The notes: generated from the sequence alone by a model not told the origin. Positions 11,472 through 24,268 are shown, numbered from the stretch's first letter. The stretch is 64,000 nucleotides of DNA from Roridomyces roridus (GCA_029378245.1 JARKIF010000004.1:2046001-2110000), one strand, 5' to 3'. Numbers and translations are program-made.

Positions 11472-12688
11472 ATGGCCACTCTCTCCCCAGAAGTGTTCCA
11501 GCTCATTCTAGACGAATTGAAAGACGATCCTTATGACGGGCTGCAGACTCTTTGCAGCCTTCGTCTCGTGTCAACGCGATCACTATTCCGGTTTTCTTTT
11601 CCGACATTTCTGTCTGGTTTGACACCCACAGCGCGAAAGCTGTATCATTCCTTCAAGACTGCGACGAATAGATTAGGGCTGCCGTGCGAGAGGTCGTTTT
11701 TGAAGGGGATACTTACGGACCTCCTCTCGGGGACTGGAGGAGCCTCAGGAGCGGCAGAAAGAGTAGAGGAGGTTGCTTCGCGGAGAAAGTGCCTTTGAAA
11801 CAGAAAGTGAGTCTTGTCGATGAGTCCAAGATTGGATCCCAACGCTCATCCCTCGAACAAAAGAGGACTGCCCTCACCGAAACTTTGTCGGGGCTGGCCA
11901 ATTTTCCTAACCTCGAACGCTTGCGATTCAATTTCCACCCTTGAAGGCGCTCGCCAACAACCCGCCGCCGCTACTCACCTCGCTTGTCAGGACCAATCTC
12001 ATCGGCGTTTATGATGAGTTCTACGACGAGTCGGCGTTCCAAGCCATCTTCAGAACTCTCAATCGGCTGGAAGTCTCCGTTCTCTCGGTTGCACGGGATG
12101 ATCCATCCGACGTCCTCGATGACGAAGACGACGATTCTTACGAGCTGTTTGCCCACTTCTGGGAGTATAACATGACCTCCATGGTCCGTAGTTCTGTGTC
12201 TCTCACCTCCCTGACACTGCGCACCGATCGATGGGCAGGCGACGGTCCAGACATGAACCTCACAGATATTTTCCTGCCTCAACTCTCCGAACTGGTACTG
12301 CAGAAATTCATTCTGGAGCCACGGTGGTCACAACACGACGTTGCTGTTGCTACTCTCGCTACCCGACACAAGAACACCCTCTCTCACCTGCTCTATTCAC
12401 GGCGAAGCAGATGACCCTCGCATTGTACTGCGTGACCGTCCGTGGCATGCCGTCTTTGAGCTCTTTGGAGCCGAGTTGTCGGAACTCCGTCGGTTTGTGT
12501 TTCTGGACGGCGAAGGAAAGGAAGGGTTCCGCCATGAGCGATTCTTGTACACCGTCTTGCTTGGGGATGGTAGCGTGGCATATCTGGATTACGATGGCCC
12601 GGTCAATGGCGAGGAAAGAGATTTGCCTGCGTTTGAGAGGTTAGTCGCCAGCATCGAGTCGAGCAAAGTGCCGGCGCTCGAATCTTGA
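11472..12688 (+). pseudogene. Decayed F-box/LRR-like gene, paralogue of the 5' window gene
   Basis: The coding signal runs from ATG 11472 (SPEVFQLILDELKDD, an F-box-like first helix) to TGA 12686-12688 but jumps between frames. At about 11940 the text goes from NLERLRFNFHP to KALANNPPPL through a one-base offset. At about 12395 RHKNTLSHL and SCSIHGEADD-type text are in different frames; the paralogue at 2-427 reads through this point. No good splice sites rescue these offsets. Conserved blocks DIFLPQLSELVLQKFILEP and RPWHAVFELF match the 5' gene. A functional gene using unusual introns is possible but less likely. Confidence 0.6.
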
Positions 12689-12787
12689 GGTCCGGGTTAA
12701 ATGAGGTAGGTATCAATCCCTTTGCATGTTACCTCTTCTAACCAAGTTGACAGTTGTGACACTATTTTTTAACTACAGCCGACATAT

Positions 12788-13114
12788 CACTGCGTTCCCG
12801 ACCCCCGTGCACAGACATGTGGCTCCTTGAGTGCACCCGACGTCCACCCTGTGTCCAGGCCCTTCCCGTTGGGTCCATCACTGATTGACATCGGTCTAGC
12901 CCCGTGGACAGACCGAAGTGGACACACGCTGCCAGACCTCTGGCTCCTTGAGTGCACGTCGTTTTTGAGGGCTCTGTCCACCCTCCGTCTCCCCCTTCCT
13001 AGCTCCGTTCACCCCCCGTCCACCGGTGCCTCCGCTAGGGTAGCCACAGCCCATCAGACCCCGTGTCCACGAGGGTAGACACAATCTCTGTGCACGAGGG
13101 GTCGGAACGCAGTG
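12788..13114. mobile_element. CACTA/EnSpm-like MITE, 327 bp
   Basis: Terminal inverted repeats of about 28 bp begin CACTGCGTTCCCGACCCC at 12788 and end with its near-perfect complement (GGGGTCGGAACGCAGTG) at 13114. They are flanked by the 3-bp direct repeat TAT at 12785-12787 and 13115-13117. CACTR ends plus a 3-bp target duplication are the hallmarks of the CACTA superfamily. The inside contains CTCCTTGAGTGCAC twice and GTCCAC/GTGGAC motifs, and no ORF. Non-autonomous. Confidence 0.75.
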
Positions 13115-13275
13115 TATACCTTCTCCGAACTTTTTGGTATTTGAAGTGAAAATGACCCCTCGGACGGTGTGCACTGGTCGGTTTCGCGCAGCGAAAAACA
13201 TTACCCCGTATTTCTCCCACATTTGGCTGACCCTCGAGTTGCGGATTGCGCCATATGCACGGACTAGAACACAAG

Positions 13276-14499
13276 ATGTTTTCGAACGAATTACAAAGAT
13301 TTATTGCGCGTATCAACAAGCGTATCCGCGAGACTGACCAAGCTCGGCAGGGTTTTCGAGATCTTGTTCTCCAACGGGGAATCGTTACTGCCCTTGTGAC
13401 GACAACTAGATGAGTGTTTCAAGGTGTTGATATCGCTAATTTTTCAGTCCGGATCTCACGTATGGTTCATCGAATCCCTCCGTGTAGGCCTTCTGCGACT
13501 GTTCGCCTCGGCGTTGGAAAATCCGCACTTGATCACTCCCAACTTTCTCGGAGGCTGCATTTTAACTACCTCCCTCTCTTCCTCCCATACCGTTCCGTTT
13601 TAGTCCAACTTCGATGGGCACTCGCCGATATGGATGCCCACATGGATCTCACGCGAGCTCCAGGCTCTCCGGCGTGGGATGCTTGGCGGTGCTTTGTGGA
13701 ATTTCACAGCTGGTTCTCATCAATGGTCGCGGCCCACGACCCCCGAGACCGGGTACCTATGCGAGCCTACGACAACGTCGAGGTGAATATGATTGGTCCA
13801 CTTCATCCGGGCCGACTCACTCGTTCTCTAGTCCGACTTCGTCTCTGTCAAAGGATCGGACTTGAAACGCTGTTCGTGTTGTGAGTGTGCATTACTGCTC
13901 CACCGATTGTCAACGGCTCGATTGGAGGAGGGGCAAACGAAAAACCTGTGCCCTCACTCTCTCGGTACGCTCTCCTCTTACCGCCGAATCTCCAATTAAC
14001 GTCGTACAGACATTTCTGATTTCCTCACCCCTCGGGACCGATCTGTTCTCCGCACCCTGATACACCGGCACGAAGTATACAAGATCGAGACCTTCAAGAG
14101 TTTCGTGTCCCAACTAGGTGTCATGAAGGAGTCTCCAAGTTGCCCGAAGGAATGTGTCACTATCTCGCAGTAGACCGAGGACTCGACATTCGGTCCTCAA
14201 CGGCGGATCTCATTCAACTCGATGATCGAGCTATGCCTAGGAGGACCACTGTGGGAGGACCAACTGTCGCGCGCCATGGCCAGTAATCACCGGGTCCATC
14301 TCCACGTCATCGAGTTCCCCCGGGCTAAGGGACGGCTGCTGGCCAATATTGTTCCGGTACACAGGGGTGTGGGACAGGCTTCATGCCTTGGTGCAAGAAA
14401 TTCCGGCCAGTGAAGGGTCAGGCGAGTGGTGTCCGAGCCCTGAAGTTATGGCCAAGATCGAAACACTTATTCGTGAAACTGGTGCAAAGGATGTGGTGT
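13276..14499 (+). CDS. Possible multi-exon hypothetical gene, structure uncertain
   Basis: From ATG 13276 a protein-like frame reads MFSNELQRFIARINKRIRE and continues to IVTAL. A GTGACG donor there, with a GCTAAT branch site and TTTTTCAG acceptor at about 13448, would join it in phase to SGSHVWFIESLRVGLLRLFA. Further exon-like text includes ELQALRRGMLGGALWNFTA (about 13660), SVLRTLIHRHEVYKIETFKS (about 14040) and VWDRLHALVQEIPASEGSG ending at TAA 14499. I do not recognise a domain. At least one junction (about 14170) is interrupted by TAG without a clear intron, so it may be a decaying gene or TE fragment. Confidence 0.3.
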
Positions 14500-15001
14500 A
14501 AGTACTAGGAGATGTGTGTTTTGTCTGAAATCACAAAATGGTGAACCCACTACACACACGGTTGGACCGGAGCTCAAAACGAATCTACGATAGCGATATG
14601 ATGCTGATAACTTTTGAATGAAACTCAGTTCATGCCGGAAAGTTTTCTTCTGAATATCCACAAAGTTCGGGAGTTGAGATAACGGGACCACCGGACTCTC
14701 GATGGCTGTGCTGCGGTGATCTGCTGCTGCGGCTGCCATCATGGCTGCTCTCCTCACATCACGGCGGCCTCTGAAGGACTTGGTACGATACAATATGAAT
14801 ACCATTTTGTATTTGGAGGTAACGAGACACAGCGGGATTATAGAATGATAGATACTTAAATCTGCGTCAAGGACTGGGACAATGATGGATTGGGTCTAAA
14901 GTGCCCGCCGCGTGCCGTCGGCTCGGGAGCCAAGGAAGAGCGGCCTCGGGAGGCTCTGTGCCGAATGGGCAGCAGAACGGGCCTACTACAGGAGACATGA
15001 A
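14500..15001. other. Intergenic, no gene seen
   Basis: No convincing ORF. The block GGGAGTTGAGATAACGGGACC at about 14670 recurs on the minus strand at about 20815-20840 with similar flanks, so it is a small dispersed repeat. Confidence 0.3.
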
Positions 15002-15009
15002 GTGGTACG

Positions 15010-18000
15010 TAGGGAGTGGCACGAGTATCGAGTGCTGCGAATACTCGCGGCATTTCACTCGCGAGTGGGTGGTGGCTGTGCTACTCGTGCGAGTGCGAGT
15101 ATTGGTTTCCAAAAACCTTGGTACTCGCGAATATTCGCCTGGCTACCGTAAGCTCACGGAACAGACCCAAATAGGCAATTTGATCACCGGCATCACTCAG
15201 CATCACTCGGCATGTCGGCACGAGGCACGAGGCAATCACTCTGTAATGTATGTCTATTCCTGTCAAGAGGTAGCAGATCAAGTGATCCGTGACATTGAGT
15301 TGATAGCTCCGGTTGGGCGTGATTTGATGGAAAGCAAACAAACACTGTCGAGAGTCGTGAAAAAGATGAGTGAGTTTAGTAATAAGTCGAAATGAGTGGG
15401 TTCAGACTGGGTGGGGAGCATAAAGTAGGCAGAGATGGCGCTCGGAGACTGAGAACAGTCATTGGCAAGAGACGGTGTTAGCGGACTTCACGGAGGTAAA
15501 TCTCAATTAGGAAGGGAGGAGTCGTGAGAGCGACATCAATCAGTGTCATGGATCAATTGATCTGGGACCTCTTGATTCCTGTACAGAATTCAATTTACCT
15601 ATCAGTCGCTACCTGTTCATTGTCTGTGTGACCATTTGAATTCACTTTGGATGGACTGCTCATTGGATGACCGATGACTCGAGAAACACTACTTGTCAGT
15701 CAATTCATTGGGATGACTCGATTGTGACTCAAAGATTACACCTTATCAATTGAGTGCTTGTGGATTCTGCACTGCCAAAGTGCATTCAAGTTGACTGAAT
15801 GTTAGGTGCCGGATCCGAGGCTGACTGGAATCCCGGATAAGGACGACCGGAGTAAGAATGACCGGAACTCCGGGACGAAGGACTCCGGAGAGGGACGAAA
15901 AGTCGGAGGAGGGAGATGGAGTCCAACCGGTGACACCACAAAGACCCAGGGTGACCGGGTTCCCTACGCTACTTCCAAGGGAAGCAATCCGGACGAGACG
16001 ATAAAGGAGGAGAGGAGGGCTCGGAGCAGCCAAGGTCGAATAGACCAGGAACATTACAGCTCTATTCACATCTATGCGGAAAACGCAATTTTTTTCCCAC
16101 AGATTCTCACGTCATCTAAATTTGTCTCAATGATACGTAACGGTACAAAGCCGGTGTATTCGACGCCTTTCGGTGCAGTAGCCTTGTAGCTGGAGGGAAT
16201 ATGGTATTCTGAGTCAACTGTCCATGTCCTGGTATGGATGCAAGATGTAAAAAAGGGCGGGGGAGGCGGGAGGGTCGATGACAACCGGGATTGCTGCCAT
16301 TTCATCAGTGTGCTAGTTGAAGAACACTCACCGCCGCAAAGGGCTTCCAAACGTCTTCCAAACACCTCGCACTCCAATGGCCCATCTATTCAACCCTTCC
16401 CAACGGCACCCATATCTCCCGGGGCTTTGTTGAAGGCTGGAAGAGTCCGACACTCGGCTCGCGATGGCTCTTGGGTATGCCACCGTCTGAAAAGTCGGCT
16501 GATGGAATGTGGGCTCAGGTGGTTATGGGAGTTGCCACAGTCTTTTGCCGAGCCCCAGATGAGGTGCGCATCGAGGTGGAGAAGAATAAAGGCACATAGA
16601 GTCTCGGTGAAACGGTGCACCGACGTGCAGCCGTGAAATCAAGACTCAAAATAAGTACGAGCTGAAGGCGAGTAATCTCAAACCAACAACTAACAAATCT
16701 TTAATCCAAATCTCACAACTTCAAATCAATACTTCTCGTGTGTGTGTTCGGGGTGGTAGGACAGGCGTATCATCCGTCAAGACCAATGTGCAAATATCAA
16801 TTCCGCGGGAGCGGGATGTTCAATTCAAAGTAACAGGTAAGCCTGAGTAGTCTTCCCGCAAAGAGGGTTATCAATGGATTCGGGGATCTCGGGGACGCGA
16901 GGTCAACCACACAAGATCAAGCTTGCAAGTATTCAAGTTTCAAGTTTCAAGTCCCGGGAACCAAAGGTCAACCACGCAAGACAGACAGGGGGGAATGCAA
17001 GCAAGCTTTCTATTCGGATTCTAAGGTGAAGTCCCGGAGGAAGCTTCGATTTCAAGTGTAATTCAAATCCAATCAATAAATTCTGAGTGATCGTCCAGTT
17101 GCCTCCTAAGAGAGCGGTCGGGTCTACTACTGTACACGGTAAACTACTGCGGCTTATATACATTTTGCGGGCACTGATAAATATGGTATAATTGCGTGCG
17201 GATGACACGTCGCATCTTCCCGGGAGGTGTTCCGAGTGACCCTAGGCACTTATTAGGGAAATGGTCCTGCGGGACATCAATTGCGACAGATTGCGTGCTC
17301 GCAACCTCAGTCAGCACATTCGGCCGGCCATCGGCATCTGCCAATGTGTTCCCGCTGGTTGCCGGGAACCACGCCGGTGTTCTATCTGGTTTCAATTCAT
17401 CAGCGGGAGAGATTCCCGGTGACGGATGTCAAACTGTCATGTCGGCACTAAGGCGGCTCGGGAACGGCACCTCCGGGAAACCTAGCTACCAACCCGGGGG
17501 TAGTTTATTAAACTCCCGCGAGATAGGCTTTGATAATGGCTCTGCCCGGAGGATGGCATTTCACATCCCGCCATGTCCACACTATCTAGTGGCTGTACGG
17601 TGCTCGTTTCTTTCAATTCCGTTCAAATTCAGAGTGATCGACCGATCATCTATGATATCATTGATCAGCGGACTCCCGGGAGGAGCCTCGATCATTTCCA
17701 ATTCCAAATCATGGTTCCCCGGATAGTGAAGACTGCCCGTGGAATTGGTATAGAGGTTGACCCGAGAGTCAGTTTCATGGCAGCCAGCGAAAAGGCTTGA
17801 TGGTTTCTCTTAGTCACCCTTGGTGCAATAGTACGCGGCTGTCAGCCGTTTCCTAGAGCCCGGCAGGTATGTACATTCCCGCCAGCTTGCGACCATTTAG
17901 GGTTTAATATACCGTCCCGAGGAGAACGTATACCCTCTGTAGCCTCATATGCTCGGAGACGTAATAAGTCTTTGATAAAAGAGCGAAAATTGGTGTATTT

Positions 18001-18894
18001 CACGCGTAGCCGCATGCACGCCTTATCATCGGGCTTGTGTGTTGGGCCCGGTGTCGTATTGGTGGCCTTGACAAGCTGAGGGTCGGCTCCAGGGCGTCAT
18101 ACAGACATTGGGGGTTAGAAAGGATACCCAGGGCCTCGAGAAACGCTGGGGTAGGCGGAAGACGGCGGTGAAACACAAAGAGCACTGGTCAGGATAAATT
18201 TAGATGACGTGAGAATCTGTGGATTTTTTTTTGCGTTTTCCGCATAGATGCGAACAGAGCTGTAATATTCCAACTGAAGTACCGAGTACAAAAAGAAAGT
18301 CTTATATACTAAGTGTGAGAGATATTTGTCAAGACACTAAAATAGACTTGAGAACGGACATAACCGGCTAAGTGGATATGAGGTGATTAAGCCCGCACGG
18401 AGTGATCAAGTGGATGTCACTCCAGAGCATGTCAGATGAATATCCTGTCAAGGTTCCTTTTTCATGTGAATAACCAAAATACCCGGTGTAGTCCGAGAAG
18501 CAGGACTCGGCCTGACAGATGGGATGGATCCGGAGTTGGGTCAAAGGAACTGGAACTCCGGTCAAAGAAACTCCGGTTAAAGGAACCGGAGTCCGGAGTT
18601 TGGATGAAGTTGGGACGGGACGTAACAAATTGAAGAAGGGCAAAAGTCCGAACGAGGACTGGAGTCCGGTCAAGATTGATCCGGATTTGTTGGAGCCGGA
18701 ACCGGAGTTGGGTCAAGATTGGTCCGGAGTTGGTGAGAATGGAATGGGACGTAACACTGAACGAAAATAGTTGTGAGTTGCAAATACTCGCGAATATTGC
18801 TGATTAATACACGAATATTCGCCATCGATGCTCGTGCGAGTGCGAGTATGGTTTTCCCAACTTCTGCGAATACTCATACTCGTGCCGCTCACTA
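15010..18894. mobile_element. hAT-type non-autonomous element, 3.9 kb, with an internal element
   Basis: Left end TAGGGAGTGGCACGAGTAT at 15010; right end is its imperfect complement (ATACTCGTGCCGCTCACTA) ending at 18894. The 8-bp direct repeat GTGGTACG lies immediately outside both ends (15002-15009 and 18895-18902). Subterminal regions on both sides are full of CGAATATTCG / CGAGTATTCGC motifs and GTGCGAGTGCGAGTAT, plausible transposase-binding repeats. An 8-bp target duplication and TAG...CTA ends are hAT hallmarks. No transposase ORF remains. CCGGAGT-rich degenerate repeats fill 15790-15910 and 18530-18740. A second TIR element sits inside at 16048-18271. Confidence 0.75.
16048..18271. mobile_element. 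Nested TIR element, 2.2 kb
   Basis: Long inverted repeats of about 85 bp: the left arm 16048-16132 starts GGAACATTACAGCTCT and includes ATGCGGAAAACGC and CAGATTCTCACGTCATCTAA; the right arm 18187-18271 is the reverse complement with few changes. I could not find a clear target-site duplication, so the superfamily is undetermined. The interior (about 17200-17720) is GC-rich with a 176-codon open frame (from 17196) that resembles no domain I know. It lies wholly inside the 15010-18894 hAT-type element. Confidence 0.6.
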
Positions 18895-18915
18895 GTGGTA
18901 CGCGAGTAAACTGAA

Positions 18916-19700
18916 CAAGGGGGCATCGGGATCGGAAATTCGTACCGGGGGAGGGGGGGTCCCGAGAGGGCTCAAAAAAAACTTCTAGGTGTATGTTAGC
19001 AATGTTGTTTTGGAGCTTGTCAAATGCCTTGCTACTTATGCAAATGGTCCTAGAGCCGCCTACCGATGGACAAAACCATGGATTGATTGAAATTTCCAAA
19101 TTGGGACTGATGTCTTACATAATACAGCCAGTCCCACCAGACTCAGCCACATATAAAAAGAGTTTCACACCTCAAGCAGACTGAAAGGCTGTCCTTCTCA
19201 CGACAGACACTATCGGGCGAACCAAATGTGCAGTGACGCACACGTTGACAGGACCACGGTGTATTCCTACGGCGAGACAAACCAGGCTACGAGCAACTGG
19301 AGGAATACAAGGGGGAGGTGTCGGGGTGCGTGCGTAACTAAAGTAAAGTAGATGCTGTCCATATATACGTATGTGGGCTGTGTACGGTAACAGAAGGCTG
19401 TACTGTGTGAGATAGACAGATCCATGATGCCGGGACTGACAGGTGACAGATCAGTGATGTGGCTGTAAGGATGCCATCCTTACACAGACCTAAGATGGGT
19501 GCAATTGAGACTGGGGCTTTCAAAAAACTTGTAATACTTACTCTCTCTATGGTTGGGAGTCGCGGAAGGCTCGGACCGCCAGCGAAATCACATGACCGTG
19601 GGAGTGATCTGCCTTATATAGGAGGGGAGGGGGGGTCCAGCCAAGGTCGAAAAAAACTTTTCGGCCCTATATCCGACTTTTGAATCCCGATGCCCCCTTG
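18916..19700. mobile_element. hAT MITE, 785 bp
   Basis: Ends CAAGGGGGCATCGGGATC (18916) and GATGCCCCCTTG (19700) are inverted repeats, flanked by an exact 8-bp duplication AAACTGAA at 18908-18915 and 19701-19708. Both subterminal regions carry a GGGAGGGGGGGTCC block followed by a run of A, in inverted arrangement. No coding capacity. It inserted 21 bp beyond the right end of the 3.9 kb hAT-type element. Confidence 0.8.
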
Positions 19701-19708
19701 AAACTGAA

Positions 19709-20759
19709 TGTAAAGTAAATAAAAACGAGATTGTAGCTGAGTGGAGACTGAAAGTAAGCGAAAGCGGGATTGTAGACGAGTTTGTGACAAGTGAAACGGA
19801 GTAAGTGAATGTGAAATGTAATGTAGGGGACAGAGGGAGGGGAAAGAAAAAGCAGTCGCGGCTGCAAGTTGCAGTGAGTCGAGGAGGGAAGGAAGAGGGA
19901 GGAATTCGCTACCTGCTAGCTGCAGTGAGTTGAGGAGGGAAGGAAGAGGGACAAAGACGCGATCGACGCGCGACCCGTCTTTGTACGGAATGATTGCCGA
20001 CGGGAATGTTGCCGTCCTTCTCCTGGCCTTTAACCACGTGCAATCCAAGATTGCCCATCCAATTTATGGGGTGGGTCGGGGGCGCCGTGCCGAGGAAGCG
20101 ACACCACGCGAGAGAAGGTGAGGGCAACATCATCATGGCGGGCAGTGCGGCGGCGGGACGGTGAAAAATATCCCCGCATCGTATAGGCTAGTGCTTGGTG
20201 CTTGCTACTATACGCATCAGTAAGTGAGAGAGAAAAACAAGAGTATAAAGACACACTGGCAGTCCCACCCGGAACGTTCTGCCTCCACTGCTCTACACTG
20301 AACAACTCTGGACCACCGTCGGCGACAGCATGATAGCCGCTCAACGTGGGCACGACAATGGCAAAAAAACCCGCTTTTCCAAAACCTGATATTCGCATTC
20401 GCGCGAATAGCACAGCCACAGCCATTCACGAGTACAAATATTCATTATTCGCGAATACACAGCCATGAATATTCGTGACATTCGCCATTCGTGCTACACC
20501 TTAGGTGAGGCTATTGGATGCGAGCAGGAGAGCGTGCAGGAGCTCATCGGGCAATGGCCGGTCGTGTCTTTTTTGGTCGTGTCGTGGCGACGTAGTCAAG
20601 GGCAACAGCGGGGATGCGCACAGGCGGTAGTGGATTGCTAGGTGGTTGAGTAGTCAGGCGGCATGTTGAGCAGCTGGGTAGGAGGTGAGCGTAAGCTAGC
20701 GGTGCACAGATGATATTAGGAGCAGAGACAGGAGCGTGATAGAATTGAGCATGATGCCA
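19709..20759. other. Intergenic with short tandem repeat and AATATTCG-rich patch
   Basis: At about 19870-19955 a unit GCAGTGAGTNGAGGAGGGAAGGAAGAGGGA-like (30 bp) occurs twice about 50 bp apart. At 20385-20500 there is an ATTCGCGAATA/CGAATATTCG-rich patch like the subterminal parts of the 15010-18894 hAT element, probably a fragment of a related element. No gene was recognised. Confidence 0.4.
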
Positions 20760-21041
20760 GCTCTGATCACTGGCATGCCGATCAGCACATCACCGCCATC
20801 ACCCAGAATCCCGGTGGTCCTGTTATCTCAACTCCCTGACGCACTCTGAATATCACCCGAATCTCATTTTCTGAAGTTTGAACTGCTTTTGTGAAATCAA
20901 AAGGCATACAGTAACTCCAGATGCCATCATTTTCCATGGTCAAATGAATTCTAAAGTTGGCCAGATACTTCAAGGCGGCATCTCACCACTTCCAGACTCG
21001 AGCAGATGTTGAGAAAGACAGCAGCATCCCTTTGAGTACTA

Positions 21042-24000
21042 AGTAGGCTAGTTAGCCCTGTACCTAGGGGGGGTAGTACAGGGCTAATTAGCCCTGGCTC
21101 GTGCTTCGCTTCTACACCAGGCTTCTACACATGCTTCTACAACTCTAGAAATGCCTGCAAGTCTTATGCTCCTACTGCCTTGGAGAAAATAAGACAAGTC
21201 CCTGCCGGCAAACTCGGCATCTAGCTGGGTATCATCAATTTTTGATGGAGGGGTAAATTAGTGATATCTCTGCCAAATTTGAAGCACAATAGTGGCAGAA
21301 ATCATGATTGGGCTTCAGCCACTGATCAGATCTCATCAAAATGATTGATGGCATCAAAACACAGAAGCTGTAGAGGATGGCATAGGTGGCCACATATCAG
21401 CACATTTATGGCTGTTGATCACATTACATCAATGATTGATCCCATCAGCCAAAATGCAAAGTTGTAGTACAGCTCAAGAGCTACAAGAGTTGTCAGTAAA
21501 CTTGTACCTAGAAGCGTCCCCATCACCCATAGAATGGACAACATTTAATAATCAGTGGCATCTGGAGTCTGGACTGGATTCACAGATATGCCAAGGCCGG
21601 TGGGACCGAACTACCCACCCAGCCATTGCCTCCATGGTCATTTGCCTCAATGGTATCTCCCCCTCATGTTATCAACTTTCTTTTTGGAGTGGTCAGCAGT
21701 TCAAGTCCCATTCCTGCTTTTTTTTTTTTTTTTTTTCACTTCACAACTTGTCACACACCTCAACCCATTCCATCTATCCCCCTGGCCCCATTTGAGTGCA
21801 AAAATAAGTTTAGTTGTTCATCTGGATCCACCTATGCAGCTGATCAGACCCTTTTGATGCCGAGTCCTATTTGGGACCACTACTCCAAGTGGCCCAAAAA
21901 GGAAGTTTTGCCCAATGCACCTACTCCATGCAACCCTGTACAGCAGCCAATGTCAGGAGAGGTTCTATGGGTGTATTAATGTCATTTACAAGCCCCAAAT
22001 GCCCATAGGTCAGCAATGCCAGGCTGATACATCAGTGTTTGTTGGGCAGGGGAAGTCCCCGGTATTTCATGGCTATTTGCCATCCATTCTGGCTGGGAAT
22101 CATGTTGGCCTGCTCATGCTTTGTCCTTGGTCTCCTTGAAAGCTTGTTACTGGGGTCTATGCCACAATATGGTTGAGAGACACCAGAGTTGATTGGAGAT
22201 CAATTGCTGGTTTGAGGCCCTTTCTCCTTGAGAGGATAATCTGTAAAGGACTTCTAAATTTTGTTTCAGACTTTATAAGCCCGAAATGGTGCAAATCTGG
22301 AGTAGCCTGGGGTCAAAACTACTGATTAGAGTGAGTTTTCCTCTGACAGTGATACAGTCCCATTCCTCAGACTCAGGATGTCCCTGGGTTGCCAGCTTGT
22401 CTTATATTGCTCAGGTATCCCAGACAGCCATTCCTACCATACAAGATCACACTTTGAGTCCTGTACATTCCTTGAATAAAGGAGATCAACCTGAGAGTGA
22501 TCAATGAATTACAGGTCAAGGGGTTGGTCAAATGGGCTGATGGTGGGCTCTAATGAACTCTCCCATCTCAGAGGATTCAGAATATATATAGTTTCACATG
22601 GGTTGCCTCATTGGTTGTTGAGTTATGAACATTTGTATGATGAACACTCCACTTTGAGTGGTGTGCATATATGCTACTCAACTTGCTCTCGGGCTCAACC
22701 AGTGCACCTGCAAATCTCAACCAGCCTGGGACAATGAATACATATTCTGGACCAGTTTTTCAAGGGGAATCCATTTTTCATATCCCCAGAAGCTGAAACT
22801 CCACCTGGGAGCCAGTATCAAGGGAATGATCCAAATTTGATCACATACATATCTCAGCTTCCTGCTGTATTCTTAGTAGGTATCCTGGCTTCTAACTGAA
22901 CTTTGAGTTCCAGGATGCTCTCTTACCCTGTTTGTATCATCACCCTGCCTAGAGATAATGTAGTATACCACAAACATGAAAATGGAGGATGTTCAGGTTA
23001 AACATGCTCTTGGTCTTGTAGGTAACATTCTTAACCTATTCAGAAGTATTGAGATGGTTCTAATATAACTTCTGGACAAAGAGATCAAGGCCTGTCCCCT
23101 ACTACTGGCCTCATACACCAGCATCAGCTTGAAGATCATGGCCTCTGAAATGGCCTCAGTATCACTCTCAGGCAAGAACTAGTGTATCAATAAGCAGTGT
23201 CTATACTCCCCCTACTCATTTGAAGTGACAAGGGGCATTTGGGAAATCAAATTCAACATGATATCATCCTCTCCAAAAAAATCAGTTTGTGTGGCTGTTA
23301 TAGGCAGGGTAAGGTATCCCTCTGGCTCCAAAAGCATCCTATATCATGAGTAACATCTCAAGGCAGATGCCCAGCACTTTAGTTCATACACAATCCCACC
23401 AGTGTACAAGATACCAGTGAAAAACCGCAAAATTTCCTTTCTGGGACTTGGGAGTAGTGGCCAAATTGGGAATGTCACTGAAATCAGACTGTATTCTGGA
23501 GGTTTCTGGGCAAGGGTACCAACCAGAAGTGTTGTATCTCATAAAAGCACATTCACAACAAGGGTTGAAGCATCATTTGGGTGTGGATTGGGTGAGGGAC
23601 AAAAGAAATTGCCTAGAGGGAGGATTGATCTTGAGACCTTGAGCAAAAGGAACAATAGAAAAAGCGACAGAGTAACAAGTAGACTATGCAGGGAATGATG
23701 GTGGTGGGTTAGGAGCATTGATCACCGATGAGGGACCCAGCACTCACACCTTGCTTATCAGTGATTCTTCAATGTTCTCCATTCTGTGGGTGATGGGAGC
23801 ACTTCTAGGTACAAGTCTACCGGCAACCCCTGTAGCTCTTGAGACTGCAACTTTGCATTTTGGGTGATGGGATCAACCATTGATGTAATGTGATCAACAG
23901 CCATAAATGTGCTGATATGTGACCACCCATGCCATCCTCTACAGCTTCTGTGTTTTTGATGCCATCAATCATTTTGATGAGATCTGATCAGTGGCTGAAG

Positions 24001-24266
24001 CCCAATCATGATTTCTGCCATTATTGTGCTTCAAATTTGGCAGAGATATCACTAATTTACCCCTCCATCAAAAATTGATGATACCCAGCTAGATGCCGAG
24101 TTTGCCGACAGGGACTTGTCTTATTTTCTCCAAGGCAGTAGGAGCATAAGACTTGCAGGCATTTCTAGAGTTGTAGAAGCATGTGTAGAAGCCTGGTGTA
24201 GAAGCACGAGCCAGGGCTAATTAGCCCTGTACTACCCCCCCTAGGTACAGGGCTAACTAGCCTACT
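21042..24266. mobile_element. Long-TIR DNA element, 3.2 kb, TA target duplication
   Basis: Starts AGTAGGCTAGTTAGCCCTG at 21042 and ends with the complement at 24266, flanked by TA on both sides (21040-21041 and 24267-24268). The inverted repeats are unusually long, about 500 bp (21042-~21555 and ~23735-24266). Matching blocks include CATGCTTCTACAACTCTAGA, the CATCAATTTTTGATGGAGGGG palindromic block and ATGATTGATGGCATCAAAA. A TA duplication is typical of Tc1/mariner-like elements, but no DDE transposase is recognisable in the 2.2 kb AT-rich interior, which has only short frames. It may be a foldback-type or degenerate element. It carries a T-run of about 18 at 21719-21736. Confidence 0.7.
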
Positions 24267-24268
24267 TA

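Noticed and set aside
20330..20510. Small hAT element with CGAATATTCG motifs
   Set aside because: Only one plausible end (near 20503) was found, with no matching partner or 8-bp duplication; noted as a fragment.
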